From positions 1 through 33,147 of IMG/VR virus record IMGVR_UViG_3300009109_000019: DNA of 33,147 nucleotides, one strand, 5' to 3'. This document shows, in pieces, positions 19,152 through 25,876 of the stretch (position 1 is the stretch's first letter; every line of letters starts with the position of its first letter). This DNA comes from a virus. The position numbers and the translations under genes were made by a program. The notes under the pieces are model-generated. The model ran no database searches. It had not been told where the DNA came from and saw nothing but the letters and a program-made list of their open reading frames with translations.

Positions 19152-19538
19152 ATGGCCTACCAGTCCCCGCAGGTGTCGATCGGCACCCTGACCGCCGCCG
19201 CCGACCTGTCGGCCAAGCAGTACCACTTCGTCAAGTTGGCTTCGGCCACCACGGTGAACGTGTGCTCAGCGGTCACGGACGTGCCGATCGGTGTCCTGCA
19301 AAACACGCCCGCCAGTGGCGCAGCCGCCGAGATCGTCCTCCTGGGCATCAGCAAGGTCGTGGCCGACGCCACCCTCGCTGCCGGGAACGTCATCGGCACG
19401 AGCGCCGACTCGCAGGCCCAGCCGCTCACCGTCGGCACCGAAACCACTGTCTACACATGCGGGCAGGCCATCGAGGCCGGTTCCGCTGGTGAGACCCTGA
19501 CGGCCTTCATCAACATCTCGAACGGGAGGGCCGCCTGA
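19152..19538 (+). CDS. Capsid decoration protein-like
   Basis: 128 residues, Ala/Thr/Val-rich and beta-strand dominated: YHFVKLASATTVNVCSAVTD, PIGVLQNTPASG, IVLLGISKVVADATLAAGNV and GETLTAFINISNG. This is the pattern of DUF2190-like or head-decoration proteins found directly upstream of the major capsid gene. It probably trims the outside of the shell. Its TGA overlaps the ATG of the capsid gene. Confidence 0.65.
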   Translation: MAYQSPQVSIGTLTAAADLSAKQYHFVKLASATTVNVCSAVTDVPIGVLQNTPASGAAAEIVLLGISKVVADATLAAGNVIGTSADSQAQPLTVGTETTVYTCGQAIEAGSAGETLTAFINISNGRAA

Positions 19539-20491
19539 TGCCGCAGCCATCACAATCCGACGTGCATGTCGATGCCGTCCTGACCAACGTGTCGATCGCG
19601 TTCCAGCAGGAGGCCGACAACTTCGTCGCCTCCCGAGTGTTCCCGACCGTGCCGGTCAGCAAACAGTCCGACAAATTCTTCACCTACACCCAGGCAGACT
19701 TCTTCCGCGACCAGGCTCAGCCTCGTGCCGATGGCACCGAGTCGGCCGGATCGGGTTACGGCCTGTCGACCGACTCGTACTCGGCGAGCGTCTACGCGCT
19801 CCACAAGGACATCGGCGATCAGGTGCGGGCCAACAGCGACTCGCCGCTGGCCCCCGACATGGACGCCACCCGGTTCCTGACCCAGCAAACGCTGCTCCGG
19901 CAGGAGATCGACTGGGCGAGCCAGTACTTCACCACGAGCGTCTGGGGCACCGACGTGACTCCCAGCACCCTGTGGTCGGCGTCTGGTTCGACCCCGATCG
20001 ACGACGTGCAGACCGGCATCAACACGGTCCTCACGAACACCGGCTACCTGGCCAACACGCTCGTCATGTCGTACGCCGTGTTCTCGATCCTCCGCAACCA
20101 CACGGACCTGGTGGACCGGTTCAAGTACACCTCCAGCGAGTCGGTGACCGCCGACATGATGGCTGCCGTTCTCGGCGTCGACCGCATCCTCGTGATGCGC
20201 GGCATCAAGAACACGGCCGCTGAGGGTGCGTCCGCATCGTACGCCCAGATCGGCGACAAGGATGCCCTGCTGTGCTACTCGGCACCGTCGGCGGGCCTGA
20301 TGGCCCCCACCGCCGGGTACAACTTCGTCTGGACGGGCCTCGCCCAGTCCGGCGGGTTGGGCACCTCCACCGCTGTGTCTCGGTTCCGACTCGACGCCCT
20401 GCGCGCCGACCGCATCGAGATCGAATCGGCGTGGGACTTCAAGGTCATCTCCAGCGCTCTCGGGTACTTCTTCAGCAACCCGGTCGCCTAG
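19538..20491 (+). CDS. Major capsid protein
   Basis: 317 residues from ATG 19538. It has a helical N-terminus (VDAVLTNVSIAFQQEADNFV), then RVFPTVPVSKQSDKFFTYTQ. The region QADFFRDQAQPRADGTESAG reads like the E-loop, YALHKDIGDQVRANSDSPL like the spine helix, and TLVMSYAVFSILRNHTDLVD with DFKVISSALGYFFSNPVA closes the P and A domains. The arrangement fits HK97-fold coat proteins of actinophages. Position after scaffold and decoration supports it. Size suggests a T=7-like small head; that is inference. Confidence 0.85.
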   Translation: MPQPSQSDVHVDAVLTNVSIAFQQEADNFVASRVFPTVPVSKQSDKFFTYTQADFFRDQAQPRADGTESAGSGYGLSTDSYSASVYALHKDIGDQVRANSDSPLAPDMDATRFLTQQTLLRQEIDWASQYFTTSVWGTDVTPSTLWSASGSTPIDDVQTGINTVLTNTGYLANTLVMSYAVFSILRNHTDLVDRFKYTSSESVTADMMAAVLGVDRILVMRGIKNTAAEGASASYAQIGDKDALLCYSAPSAGLMAPTAGYNFVWTGLAQSGGLGTSTAVSRFRLDALRADRIEIESAWDFKVISSALGYFFSNPVA

Positions 20492-20517
20492 GCCTGACAT
20501 CCTCCCCACCCGTCGAG

Positions 20518-20555
20518 GGCCGGGGCCTGATCGCTACGGCGGCGGGCACCCGGCC
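20518..20555 (+). terminator. Terminator-like inverted repeat after the capsid gene
   Basis: A 7-bp inverted repeat GGCCGGG/CCCGGCC (20518-20524 with 20549-20555). It lies in the 134-base gap after the capsid gene and could reduce transcription into the connector genes, explaining different capsid and connector levels. Confidence 0.35.
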
Positions 20556-20581
20556 TTCGCCGCGTGTGGTTGACTAGGGGC

Positions 20582-20626
20582 ATGCCTGCCGCCACTTGTG
20601 CCCCAACCACGGCAAGGAGAATCTGA
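20582..20626 (+). CDS. Possible 14-residue leader peptide upstream of the connector gene
   Basis: ATG 20582 opens a short frame (MPAATCAPTTARRI) whose TGA overlaps ATG 20626 of the connector (TGATG). It contains CCAACCAC in its DNA and the AAGGAGA site of the connector. No clear ribosome site of its own. It may couple or attenuate translation, or be chance. Confidence 0.3.
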   Translation: MPAATCAPTTARRI

Positions 20627-21093
20627 TGACCTGGACGTACGGCGGTGACCCGGATGCCAACGCCCGCGACGCGATCCGGTTTCTGACCGGCGACACCGAC
20701 ACCAACGATCAACTCCTGTCCGACGAGGAGATCACCTGGGTCAACAAGGAAGTCACCGGCTCAACGACTGCGACGACCGGCCTGTATGACGCTGCTGCCC
20801 GATGCTGCATCTCTGTCGCGTCGAAGTTCTCGCGGCTCGCCGATCAGGCGGTCGGTGACCTGAAGGTGTCGATGTCGCAGAAGGCCAAGGCGTACCGCTT
20901 GCAGGCTGAGGAACTCGCCGGGCTTGCCAGCCGGGAAGGCAACGTGCCAGTTCCGTACGCTGGCGGCATCTCGATCTCTGACAAGGAAGCCGTCGAGGAT
21001 GACACTGACCGGGTGCGACCGTGGTTCTCGTCCGGCCAGTTCACCAACGACAACGAGGGCGGCATCAAGGTGGCGGCCCCAGAGAACTGCTGA
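20626..21093 (+). CDS. Head-tail connector (adaptor) protein
   Basis: 155 residues from ATG 20626, with AAGGAGA 5 bases upstream. The N-terminal region ARDAIRFLTGDTDTNDQLLS plus DEEITWVNKE is the classical start of gp6/gp15-type adaptors. A helix bundle follows (LYDAAARCCISVASKFSRLA; SMSQKAKAYRLQAEELAGLA), then a flexible tail. It binds under the portal and starts the neck. It has four short downstream neighbours that complete the neck. Confidence 0.75.
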   Translation: MTWTYGGDPDANARDAIRFLTGDTDTNDQLLSDEEITWVNKEVTGSTTATTGLYDAAARCCISVASKFSRLADQAVGDLKVSMSQKAKAYRLQAEELAGLASREGNVPVPYAGGISISDKEAVEDDTDRVRPWFSSGQFTNDNEGGIKVAAPENC

Positions 21094-21096
21094 CCG

Positions 21097-21453
21097 ATGG
21101 CTGCCCCCACTGACCAGTTCTGGACGGACCTGAAGGTCAACATGACGCCGGACACGGTGGATGTGCGAACCTCGTCGACGGTCAACAACTACGGGGAGCG
21201 CACGTTCTCCGGGTCAGCGACCACGTATGACGCTCATGTGCGTCGGGTCACGAGGGCTGATCGGGGTGACCGCAACGACCTCGCCGACGTGGATTGGATC
21301 GTGACCATTCCTGATGATTCGATCGCCCTGGCTGTCGATGACGAGGTGACCCTTCCGGCTCCCGTGTCGGCGGTGCGACCTATCGTGCGGGTCAACATTC
21401 TGAAGGACACGACCGGACAGGTCGGCGTGCAAGCCTACGTCGGTCGGGCATGA
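21097..21453 (+). CDS. Head closure / stopper protein
   Basis: 118 residues, all-beta: TVDVRTSSTVNNYGERTFSG, YDAHVRRVTR and DWIVTIPDDSIALAVDDEVT, then VSAVRPIVRVNILKD. The strand order and the late proline-rich PAPVSAVRP segment fit gp16/FII-like stoppers, which close the DNA channel and receive the tail. It starts 3 bases after the adaptor stop and its TGA overlaps the next ATG. Confidence 0.6.
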   Translation: MAAPTDQFWTDLKVNMTPDTVDVRTSSTVNNYGERTFSGSATTYDAHVRRVTRADRGDRNDLADVDWIVTIPDDSIALAVDDEVTLPAPVSAVRPIVRVNILKDTTGQVGVQAYVGRA

Positions 21454-21902
21454 TCCGTGTCACGGGCCTGGAGGGCCTGCGGGAGATGATCGACTCCGGC
21501 AACCGGGTCGTGATCCAAGCAACCGCCGAGGCGATCACCGACCTGACGGTCGATGTGGCTCGGCAGGCTGACGAACTCGTCCCGTTCGACACCGGTGACC
21601 TACGCAACTCGCAGGCCGTCAAGACACCGAAGGTCGGCGGCCTCGTCCCCGACTTGACCGGTGAGATCTCATACGGCGGCCCGTCTGCCCCGTACGCCCT
21701 CATCCAGCACGAGAACGAAAGCCTGTGGCATCCACCGAAGCCGCCGGGCCGGTCGAAGGTCGGCGGCAGGCAAGGCGTCGGCCCGGTCGCTCCCGGCTCA
21801 GGCCGTGGCCCCAAGTACCTGGAATACCCGCTGAAGCGGGTCGCCAAGACGTTCGGCACTGACATCGTGACGGCCATCAACCGCAAGTTGGCGACGCGAT
21901 GA
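21450..21902 (+). CDS. HK97 gp10-like tail-completion protein
   Basis: 150 residues from ATG 21450. Features are VTGLEGLREMIDSGN, ARQADELVPFDTGDLRNSQA (the V-P-x-D-T-G-x-L-R-x-S signature), ISYGGPSAPYALIQHE and KYLEYPLKRV. It belongs to the gp10/Mu gpG neck family that joins the tail to the head. Overlap with both neighbours indicates coupled translation. Confidence 0.8.
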   Translation: MIRVTGLEGLREMIDSGNRVVIQATAEAITDLTVDVARQADELVPFDTGDLRNSQAVKTPKVGGLVPDLTGEISYGGPSAPYALIQHENESLWHPPKPPGRSKVGGRQGVGPVAPGSGRGPKYLEYPLKRVAKTFGTDIVTAINRKLATR

Positions 21903-22303
21903 GTGCCCTCACCGACCTCGGCACTCGGCTCGACACGGCAACGATCAGCACGCAGGACTTGACGCTCGGCACGAACCTGTTCCTCGGTCGCTTGCCTGAC
22001 TCGCCGGACACGTGCGTCGCCCTGTTTGAGACATCCGGGTTGGCTCCCACCGACCAGTTCGGCACCGGCGTCCCGGCGATTGAGACTCCCGGCATACAGG
22101 TTCGGGTGCGGGCTGCCGCCTACTCCACGTCGCAGTCGCTCGCCGTGGACGTGTGGAAGGACCTCGCAACGGTCGCGAACGAGGCGCTGTCTGGCACCCG
22201 CTATCTGCGAGTCGACCTGCTCCAGTCGCCGTTCGGCCTGGAGCGCGACGGCCAGGACCGGATGGTTTACGCCTTCAATCTGAACGCCGTCAAGGCGACC
22301 TGA
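21899..22303 (+). CDS. Tail terminator protein
   Basis: 134 residues from ATG 21899. It carries FLGRLPDSPDTCVALFETSG, then TPGIQVRVRAAAYSTSQSLA, DVWKDLATVANEALSGTRYL and LERDGQDRMVYAFNLN, the layout of lambda gpU/minor capsid terminator proteins. The ring ends tail-tube growth and binds the neck. It is the last of the coupled neck genes. Confidence 0.75.
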   Translation: MSALTDLGTRLDTATISTQDLTLGTNLFLGRLPDSPDTCVALFETSGLAPTDQFGTGVPAIETPGIQVRVRAAAYSTSQSLAVDVWKDLATVANEALSGTRYLRVDLLQSPFGLERDGQDRMVYAFNLNAVKAT

Positions 22304-22308
22304 GTTTC

Positions 22309-22503
22309 GTGGGTGACCCGTTCGGTGAGCGGCAGCCGCGGGCCATGCCGGGTGAGACTCGCGAGATGGTGCGCTGCAACAACCCGGAGTGCGCCGGACC
22401 GGCGATTGAGCGCGGTGGGAAGCCTGCCCTGATCGCCGAGTTGGTGACGGCCCCGTGGCGCATCCAGTGCTGGCGGTGCAAGCACCGCAACGTCAGCGGC
22501 TAA
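22309..22503 (+). CDS. Com-like zinc-ribbon protein
   Basis: 64 residues from GTG 22309; a shorter start at ATG 22345 is possible. Cys pairs C23-x4-C28 and C54-x2-C57 (CNNPEC and CWRCKHRN) enclose WRIQ and resemble the Mu Com zinc ribbon. Com proteins bind mRNA and activate translation of the mom modification gene; no mom-like gene is seen here. It could bind nucleic acid elsewhere. Its TAA overlaps the stop of the convergent minus gene (CTAA). Confidence 0.55.
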   Translation: MGDPFGERQPRAMPGETREMVRCNNPECAGPAIERGGKPALIAELVTAPWRIQCWRCKHRNVSG

Positions 22504-22955
22504 CCCTCCGGCTGCCAGTAGCCGTACACGCAGCGGGTGCCGTCACGGGAGCAGTCGTGCGTGTCATAGAGCACGCCGTCGATGACGGCAGCGAGGTGGC
22601 GGGACAGGCGCACGATGAGTCGACCAGGCGGCAGTTCATCAGCCCGGAGATGCACCCGGCAGCCGGACCCGACGGTCATCGTCGGTGTCCACTCCCAGCC
22701 GTGGTCGGCGAGGTACTCGCGGATCACCTGCTTGTGGACCCCGTTGCGGGGTGACGGGTTCTTCGCTGCGGCCCGAGCAGCGGCAGAGCGGCCCTGCCCA
22801 AACTCACATTTTCGGTCGAACAGTTCGTCGTACACGTCGGCGTAGTCGCGGCCGGTGGCGATGGCGATGGCTCGGGTCACGCAGTCGCCGGTCGTGCCTT
22901 TGTATCCGGCGGCTGCCCTGCCGCCGTCGTCGCGTACATGGCGGATGGCAGTCAC
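22500..22955 (-). CDS. Conserved phage protein with a papain-like Cys/His/Asp pattern
   Basis: 151 residues from GTG 22955 (CAGTGACT overlap). GYKGTTGDCVTRAIAIATGR places C25 at the start of a helix. Later come NGVHKQVIREYLADHGWEW, MTVGSGCRVHL, and SRHLAAVIDGVLYDTHDCSR with H120 and D126/D131, then RCVYGYWQP. Cys at a helix start followed by His-x5-Asp resembles papain-fold peptidases or amidases. The same pattern recurs in actinophage proteins of unknown function. The catalytic reading is inference. It is the last gene of the 24.3-22.5 kb island. Confidence 0.6.
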   Translation of the reverse strand: MTAIRHVRDDGGRAAAGYKGTTGDCVTRAIAIATGRDYADVYDELFDRKCEFGQGRSAAARAAAKNPSPRNGVHKQVIREYLADHGWEWTPTMTVGSGCRVHLRADELPPGRLIVRLSRHLAAVIDGVLYDTHDCSRDGTRCVYGYWQPEG

Positions 22956-23107
22956 TGCTCGTCCTTTGCTCGGTCCACCACGGCGAACCCCAAGGACGAG
23001 TTGCACGGCTCGCAATAGTAGCCGCCCCACCCCCCAGGCATCGGGTCGATCCCGTACACGGTGGCGGGCAGTCCGCACTGCTGCTCACACGGTCGATTGA
23101 AGGTCAC
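22952..23107 (-). CDS. 51-residue zinc-ribbon-like protein
   Basis: GTG 23107 overlaps the upstream TGA, and its own TGA overlaps the next GTG. The Cys pattern is C7-x3-C11 then C32-x2-C35 (PCEQQCG; YYCEPC), enough for one zinc site. Its end AKDEQ and the upstream protein's end WRDEQ use the same GAGCAGTGAC junction. Function unknown. Confidence 0.6.
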   Translation of the reverse strand: MTFNRPCEQQCGLPATVYGIDPMPGGWGGYYCEPCNSSLGFAVVDRAKDEQ

Positions 23108-23286
23108 TGCTCGTCCCTCCAGTCGTAGGGGCGGCGGCGTGCCTCCCATGCCTCCATGTCGAAGTCGTCGAGGTCGTCGAGGAACCGCTCGACCCGTGGG
23201 CGCGCCCAGTAGCCGAGCGTCACGAGGATCGCCGGGGCGATGACCCCCTCCCACAGCGGGTTAGTCATCCACAGGAGGGCGATCAT
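23104..23286 (-). CDS. Small single-span membrane protein
   Basis: 60 residues from ATG 23286 (ATGA overlap). MIALLWMTNPLWEGVIAPAI plus LVTLGYWARP is a hydrophobic N-terminus with one membrane span, followed by acidic LDDLDDFDMEAWEARRRPYD. It could be held in the inner membrane with a cytoplasmic tail. A superinfection-exclusion or lysis-accessory role is possible; nothing proves it. Confidence 0.55.
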   Translation of the reverse strand: MIALLWMTNPLWEGVIAPAILVTLGYWARPRVERFLDDLDDFDMEAWEARRRPYDWRDEQ

Positions 23287-23654
23287 GCCGTCACCTCGGC
23301 GGGGAGGTGCTCCCGGATGAACTCGTCGGCTTCGACGGTGCGACCGTCGAGTGTGACGAGCAGGCGCTTGCCGCGCCCGCTGTTTACCGTGCCCCACCAC
23401 ACGGTCGGAATCGGGTGGTCGTTGTCGTCGGGCTTGCCGACGGAGATGCCGTAGCCGGTGGCTGACTCGTCGCCCTCCAGCATCGCCTGGAAGATGATGC
23501 TGGTCAGATACGACGGGTCGTCCCATCGTTCCTGCCGGTTGAGTGCCGTCGCGAGGATCTCGCTGATCCGGTGCCCGGTCGAGTGCGTGTACAGGAACAC
23601 GCTGTCGGTGAGGGCGCTGCCCTGCTGGATCTCGATGTTGCCTCGGCTTCCCAT
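23283..23654 (-). CDS. Conserved phage protein (MGSRGNIEI family), function unknown
   Basis: 123 residues from ATG 23654, with leader CAACCACCAACCAGAAGGAG. It shows a pattern widespread in actinophages: M-G-x-R-G-N-I at the start, VFLYTHSTGH, EILATALNRQERWDDPSYLT, IIFQAMLEGDESATGYGISV, and a late TLDGRTVEADEFI. No function is known for it. Its occurrence in many phages suggests a small enzyme or host-interaction protein. Confidence 0.65.
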   Translation of the reverse strand: MGSRGNIEIQQGSALTDSVFLYTHSTGHRISEILATALNRQERWDDPSYLTSIIFQAMLEGDESATGYGISVGKPDDNDHPIPTVWWGTVNSGRGKRLLVTLDGRTVEADEFIREHLPAEVTA

Positions 23655-23687
23655 GATGTTCTCCTTCTGGTTGGTGGTTGCTGGTTG

Positions 23688-23915
23688 TCAGTCGAGGTAG
23701 CCGTAGACCATCTGCTGACCGTCCACGTCGAAGGTCTTGCCGGTGCCGATCACGTCGACTTCGACGACCTCGCCGCTGCGCTTCGTGACGGCGGTCGGCC
23801 AGCCTGCCTCGATGAGTTGGGCGGGACCGAACACGACCCACTTGCCGTTCTTGGTCTTGCGGAACCGGCAGGCGTCGGCCTCGACGGTGCGGACGTTCTC
23901 GGCGGTGATGGTCAT
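23688..23915 (-). CDS. Small beta-rich hypothetical protein
   Basis: 75 residues from ATG 23915, after ACCAACCACCACCAAGGAGGCAGTC. The content is strands with basic loops: CRFRKTKNGKWVVFGPAQLI, KRSGEVVEVDVIGTGKTFDV and QQMVYGYL. This looks like a small zinc-less beta-barrel common in phages, of unknown role. Confidence 0.6.
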   Translation of the reverse strand: MTITAENVRTVEADACRFRKTKNGKWVVFGPAQLIEAGWPTAVTKRSGEVVEVDVIGTGKTFDVDGQQMVYGYLD

Positions 23916-23939
23916 GACTGCCTCCTTGGTGGTGGTTGG

Positions 23940-24263
23940 TTAGAGCCAGAACAACCGCTGGGCGCTGTCGACCCAAACGATCGCTTTGTCGGCGGTCGTG
24001 GCGGTGTAGTCGGTGAGCCAGTGGGCGGTGTTGCGAGGCCGGTCCATCTGCTCAGGGGTGCGGTAGTAGATGATGCTCCAGTCATCCTCATTGTCGATGA
24101 AGGCTACGAACGCCGGGGTGGCTCGGCGGCGAGGCCCTGGGTAGACAATCACGTAGTCGTTCTTGCGGATCAGGTCGGTGGCCTGTTCATCGGTGAGTCG
24201 TTCAGCATGCTTGGCGGCTTCGCCGTAGGTGTCAGGTGCTTCGATTGAGTGGGCGGTGTTCAT
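23940..24263 (-). CDS. Hypothetical protein, first gene of leaderless island
   Basis: 107 residues from ATG 24263, 7 bases after a TATAGT box; a longer in-frame version would cross the promoter. The sequence MNTAHSIEAPDTYGEAAKHA is helical and acidic, then VIVYPGPRRRATPAFVAFID, IIYYRTPEQMDRP, and DKAIVWVDSAQRLFWL at the end. No family is recognised. It opens the six-gene minus island that interrupts the neck and tail genes. Confidence 0.65.
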   Translation of the reverse strand: MNTAHSIEAPDTYGEAAKHAERLTDEQATDLIRKNDYVIVYPGPRRRATPAFVAFIDNEDDWSIIYYRTPEQMDRPRNTAHWLTDYTATTADKAIVWVDSAQRLFWL

Positions 24264-24299
24264 AGGTACCACTATACACATTGTGGTGGATATGTGTTG
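24264..24299 (-). promoter_or_regulatory. Leaderless promoter with an overlapping inverted repeat
   Basis: Minus strand: -10 TATAGT (24271-24276) and 7 bases to ATG 24263. The -35 is weak. A perfect inverted repeat ACACAT/ATGTGT with a 10-base spacer spans the spacer region (about 24274-24297) and could be an operator. The interval 24300-24461 otherwise has no clear gene. Confidence 0.55.
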
Positions 24300-24461
24300 G
24301 GATTTCTTCGTCTCGGACAAACTTTTTCGACGGCCTCAATGACTGTCACCACCTACGAGCCTGCACCTGTCATGATGGCAACGTCCGAGGTGCCGCTAGT
24401 CGGCCTGGGTGCCCGAGTGGCCGACGCTGCCCGGCACCCGCACGTGCCCGAAGGAGGCAGC

Positions 24462-24650
24462 GTGGCCAAGTTCACCGTGACCGGCGGCCCAACCGGCGAC
24501 GCCGGTGTCACCATCACCGGCAAGTGGCACCCGCCCGGCTCCACCGTCGACGCCCCAGGCAAGGACGTGGACTGGCTCGTCGAACAGGGCTACCTGAAAG
24601 CCGGTGCCCGCAAGGCCGCTGCCCCGACCCCTGACTCCGAGGAGGAGTAG
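24462..24650 (+). CDS. Small hypothetical protein preceding the tail tube genes
   Basis: 62 residues from GTG 24462, with AAGGAGG 4 bases upstream. The core VTGGPTGDAGVTITGKWHPP, STVDAPGKDVDWLVEQGYLK is basic and beta-rich with an acidic PDSEEE tail; the KDVDWLVEQGYL segment resembles short proteins in this position in other actinophages. Longer frames exist upstream but lack such a site. Function unknown, probably neck or tail. Confidence 0.6.
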   Translation: MAKFTVTGGPTGDAGVTITGKWHPPGSTVDAPGKDVDWLVEQGYLKAGARKAAAPTPDSEEE

Positions 24651-24653
24651 CCG

Positions 24654-25409
24654 ATGCCGACGTTCATTCACGGCCGCACCAGCAAGGTGTACGTCGACGA
24701 GTTCGACCTCACCTCGTACTTCAACGATTCCAACGTGACCATCAGTCAGGCCGCCGACGACACGACCGCGTACGGGAACACGTCGAAGTCGTACTTGCCG
24801 GGCCTGCGCTCTGGCACGGTCGGCCTGACCGGCATGTGGTCGGCCGACACGGACGGCTCCGACGAGGAACTCCAGGCGCTGCTCGGCAACGCCACGACCC
24901 CGCTGCTCACGGTCGCTGAGGCTGCCGGAACGATCGGCAACCGGGCGGTGCTCGCCAAGGCGCACGCGACCTCGTATGCGATCTCCAACCCGGTCGCCGG
25001 AGTGGCCGCCGTCACTGCCGACTTTGAGGCATCAACCGACGGCACCACCAACGTCACGAACGCCCTCGCCACTGGTGTCCAGTTGACGACCGGAGCGAGC
25101 ATCGCATACGGATCGCTCGGCGACCTCGCCTCCGTCGACAATGCGGCATCCAGCGCCAACGGCGGCATCGGCGTCCTCCACGTTCCCACCGACACGATCG
25201 GCGGTGGAGCCACCACCATCAAGATTCAGCATTCAGCGAACGATTCGACGTGGGCGGACCTCATCAGTTTCACGGCCGTGTCGGCCGGTGCGGTGACCTC
25301 CCAACTGTCGGCCGTGTCCGGCACCGTGAACCGGTACCTCCGGGCCACCGCCTCAACAGCGGGGTCGTCCGGCGCGATCACGTTCATGGTGTCGTTCGCT
25401 CGCTTCTAA
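24654..25409 (+). CDS. Major tail (tube) protein, longer paralog
   Basis: 251 residues from ATG 24654 after GAGGAGGAGTAGCCG. The first 20 residues MPTFIHGRTSKVYVDEFDLT and the region TTAYGNTSKSYLPGLRSGTV match the paralog at 25440. The C-terminal 80 residues (IKIQHSANDSTWADLISFTA; VNRYLRATASTAGSSGAITF) form an extra Ig-like domain exposed on the tube. Tube proteins form the tail channel. The paralog arrangement is unusual. Confidence 0.75.
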   Translation: MPTFIHGRTSKVYVDEFDLTSYFNDSNVTISQAADDTTAYGNTSKSYLPGLRSGTVGLTGMWSADTDGSDEELQALLGNATTPLLTVAEAAGTIGNRAVLAKAHATSYAISNPVAGVAAVTADFEASTDGTTNVTNALATGVQLTTGASIAYGSLGDLASVDNAASSANGGIGVLHVPTDTIGGGATTIKIQHSANDSTWADLISFTAVSAGAVTSQLSAVSGTVNRYLRATASTAGSSGAITFMVSFARF

Positions 25410-25439
25410 CCCTCACCCTCCAGCAAAGGAACAACTCTC

Positions 25440-25847
25440 ATGCCAACCTTCGTTCACGGCAAGTCGACCAACTTCCAGGTCGATGACACCGGCGGCACCA
25501 TCCGCGACATCTCGAACGTCTGCGACTCCGTGGATTTCCCGGAGACCATCGAAACCGGCGAAACCACAGCGTTCGGCTCCACGTCAAAATCGTTCGTGGT
25601 GGGCCTTCGTGACGCCACCATCAGTGTCAGCGGCAACTGGGATGCGACCGTCGACGGGTACTTGATCGGCACGGAACCGGCCTCCCGGTCGTTCGTGTTC
25701 GGCCCTGCCGGATCAACCGGCGGCAACATCAAGTACTCCGGCGAGTGCATCCTCACCAACTACTCGATCGGTGCGCCGGTCGGTGACACGGTGACGTTCT
25801 CAGCGAACCTTCAGGTCACCGGTGATGTGACCCGAGGCACGTTCTGA
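25440..25847 (+). CDS. Tail tube protein, shorter paralog
   Basis: 135 residues from ATG 25440. It shares the MPTFVHGKSTNFQVDD start and the TTAFGSTSKSFVVGLRDATI segment with its longer neighbour but lacks the C-terminal domain, ending with TVTFSANLQVTGDVTRGTF. It may be a second tube subunit, a tube initiator or a decoration protein. The pair probably arose by duplication; which is the main subunit cannot be told from sequence. Confidence 0.65.
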   Translation: MPTFVHGKSTNFQVDDTGGTIRDISNVCDSVDFPETIETGETTAFGSTSKSFVVGLRDATISVSGNWDATVDGYLIGTEPASRSFVFGPAGSTGGNIKYSGECILTNYSIGAPVGDTVTFSANLQVTGDVTRGTF

Positions 25848-25876
25848 TCCCGACCGACAACAAGAGGAGAGTGACC

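Noticed and set aside
19550-20509. A 319-codon minus-strand frame opposite the capsid gene
   Set aside because: The capsid frame is supported by position and content; the antisense frame is Gly/Arg/Val-rich without a start signal.
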